Positions 62,698-64,000 of a stretch of 64,000 nucleotides of DNA are shown in pieces. The stretch's first letter is position 1. Every line of letters starts with the position of its first letter. Source of the DNA: Thiocapsa bogorovii (GTDB taxonomy: Bacteria > Pseudomonadota > Gammaproteobacteria > Chromatiales > Chromatiaceae); the NCBI RefSeq assembly GCF_021228795.1, contig NZ_CP089309.1:2294001-2358000 (forward strand), in the 5' to 3' direction. The translations under genes were made by a program, and so were the position numbers. The notes beneath the pieces are model-generated. The model made no database searches. It was given only the letters and a program-made list of their open reading frames with translations, and had not been told where the DNA came from.

Positions 62698-64000
62698 CCC
62701 GGATGTTTCATAAACCGACACAGCCGACACTGGCCTCGCGGATTTGCGCGGCGCTGGGCGTCACCGAGGGCGATGACCGGGACGCCGCGGGGGTTGAATG
62801 GTGGAAATACCGAGCGGCAACGGGCTTGATCAACGGGGCACGAGTAGTTTTGTCGCCGCGCAGGCGTACGATGCCCTGCCCGAGGTGGGCATAGTCGTCG
62901 TGCGCGTGCTGAAATCCCCGTGCGGGGATGTATGTGCGTCTAGGCGGGCGCCGCCCGGGGCTGCGCGTTGAAGAGCCTCTCGGTGACCTGCTGCAACAGC
63001 GTCTTGACCGGACAGCTCGAGGGCAGGTGCAGGCGCACGCGGTCTTTGTACTGCACCACGCGCACGGCGAGCTTGAACAGTTTGATGATCACGGTGGCAG
63101 GCTGGGCGTTGGCCAGTTCCGTGCCGACGAGGACCTCGGTGCGCAGCGTTTGGTGCAAGACGTAAGCGGCGCAGGAGAAGAACAAGCGCATCTGATTGGC
63201 CAAGAAGGTGCTGTCGGAAGTGCGATCGCTGGCCAGATCGTTCTTGATCATTTTGATGAAGTTCTCGTCCTGGCCGCGCGCGCAGTACAGATCGCGGTAG
63301 ACGCACTCGGGACTGGGCAAGTCCAAGGAGGTGACGACGAAGCGGAGGTTGTCGCCGCGCGCCGTCACCTCGGCTTTGAGGATGGTCCGACACGCGCCGG
63401 GCCAGGAACCGGCACGGTAGTCAACCTCGTGGTAGGTGCGGGTCCGCTCGGGTACGTCGGCGTCGGCGCGCCGGGCGTTCTCGATGCGCAGCGCATGGAG
63501 CTTGCGGGCGTCGGCCAAGAACGGCTCGGCCCGTGGCGTGAGAGCCCGGTTACCCGCCAGGCCGAAGATGAAATCCGTCAACGGATCGGCCATCGCCAAG
63601 GCCATCAACTCGGGGTTGGAGAAGTGTCCGTCGCCGCGCAGGATGATGCGTGTGCGTGGCCACGCGGCCCGCAGCCGCTTGAGCACGCGCTTGAGGATCA
63701 TCGCGTTCTCGGCGCCGGTGGGGCGCTTGCCGGGACGCAGCACCGCGGTGATGAACTTCCCCGAGAGGCCCTCGAAGAGAAACAGCGGCAAGTAGCAATG
63801 GTTGCCGTAGTGATGATTGTAGAACGCGAACTCCTGCTGGCCATGGGTGGCGTCTTCGGAGTGGTCCATATCGAGCACGATCACCTGCGGCGCCTTCGGG
63901 TAGCTGGCGATGAAGGCCTCGACGAAGGCCTGCGCCATGCGGTAGAGGTCGCGCGCGCCGACCCCATTCTCCAAACGCGAGAAGGTCGGCCCGCTGGCCA
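62698..64000 (-). mobile_element. IS1380-family element, copy 3 (runs off the window)
   Basis: The right end CCCGGATGTTTCATAAACC starts at 62698, with left flank GTAG rather than CTAG. The orientation is opposite to copies 1 and 2. It has one extra C near 62963 that copies 1 and 2 lack. Only about 1300 of 1735 bp are in the window. Confidence 0.9.
62940..64000 (-). CDS. IS1380-family transposase (copy 3, partial, native C-terminus)
   Basis: The same DDE core as copies 1 and 2, but the frame ends ...RLFNAQPRAAPA at TAG 62940-62942, giving the usual IS1380 length (about 462 residues if the N-terminus is complete beyond the window). Because this length suits the family, copy 3 probably shows the original frame, and copies 1 and 2 carry a shared one-base loss. 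Confidence 0.87.
   Translation of the reverse strand, partial: ASGPTFSRLENGVGARDLYRMAQAFVEAFIASYPKAPQVIVLDMDHSEDATHGQQEFAFYNHHYGNHCYLPLFLFEGLSGKFITAVLRPGKRPTGAENAMILKRVLKRLRAAWPRTRIILRGDGHFSNPELMALAMADPLTDFIFGLAGNRALTPRAEPFLADARKLHALRIENARRADADVPERTRTYHEVDYRAGSWPGACRTILKAEVTARGDNLRFVVTSLDLPSPECVYRDLYCARGQDENFIKMIKNDLASDRTSDSTFLANQMRLFFSCAAYVLHQTLRTEVLVGTELANAQPATVIIKLFKLAVRVVQYKDRVRLHLPSSCPVKTLLQQVTERLFNAQPRAAPA

Overview
The window (64 kb, high GC) looks like a chromosomal segment of a purple sulfur gammaproteobacterium of the Chromatiaceae (Thiocapsa/Allochromatium-like). The best clue is a class III polyhydroxyalkanoate locus: phaC and phaE diverge from phaA-phaR-phaP-phaB, as in Allochromatium vinosum, and the PhaC is very close to the A. 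vinosum enzyme as I remember it. The housekeeping order (accC-prmA-dusB-fis-purH, lipB-ybeD-dacA-mltB-rodA-mrdA-mreDCB) is also gammaproteobacterial.

Layout. 1-8.3 kb: core metabolism (accB end, accC, prmA, dusB, fis, purH, lpxA, purD). 8.4-30.3 kb: a minus-strand anti-phage operon of the helicase/methylase/ATPase type: DUF499 ATPase, DUF3780 protein, NYN-domain protein, DUF1156 DNA methylase, a small protein and a PLD-SNF2 helicase. A TacA/TacT-like toxin-antitoxin pair sits inside it on the opposite strand. Insertion sequences have broken the operon. Removing them by their target duplications shows an IS256 and an ISL3 element inside the methylase. The ISL3 is itself split by an IS3 copy and by an IS4/IS1380-type element, and the latter is split by a second IS3 copy. 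A third IS3 copy splits the DUF3780 gene. Once healed, the methylase is one 1024-codon frame with two in-frame TAG codons, a DLPY in place of a DPPY catalytic motif and an AT-rich central patch.

30.6-38.6 kb: a small gene, an IS1380-family copy, then the PHB locus with PhaR-operator-like repeats. 38.6-48.9 kb: a B12-binding radical SAM protein, a second IS1380 copy, a DUF2126-MoxR-DUF58 cluster and an unknown exported protein. 49-58.1 kb: lipoate ligation and the cell-shape/peptidoglycan cluster. 58.3-62.7 kb: yggX, mutY interrupted by a group II intron, a DUF2007 protein, tRNA-Gly and a long-chain acyl-CoA synthetase truncated by a third IS1380 copy that runs off the window.

A second theme is a family of paired imperfect palindromes with TTTAAACCGCG...CGCGGTTTAA ends. 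They fill at least five gene-to-gene junctions (accC/prmA, purH/lpxA, lpxA/purD, DUF58/unknown, mreD/mrdA). They are always oriented with transcription, often supply the stop codon of the upstream gene and often end exactly at the next start codon. I do not recognise this family, and it is the most novel-looking structure here, with the embedded-gene defence operon and the IS3 copy whose frameshift signal has been hard-wired into a fused transposase.
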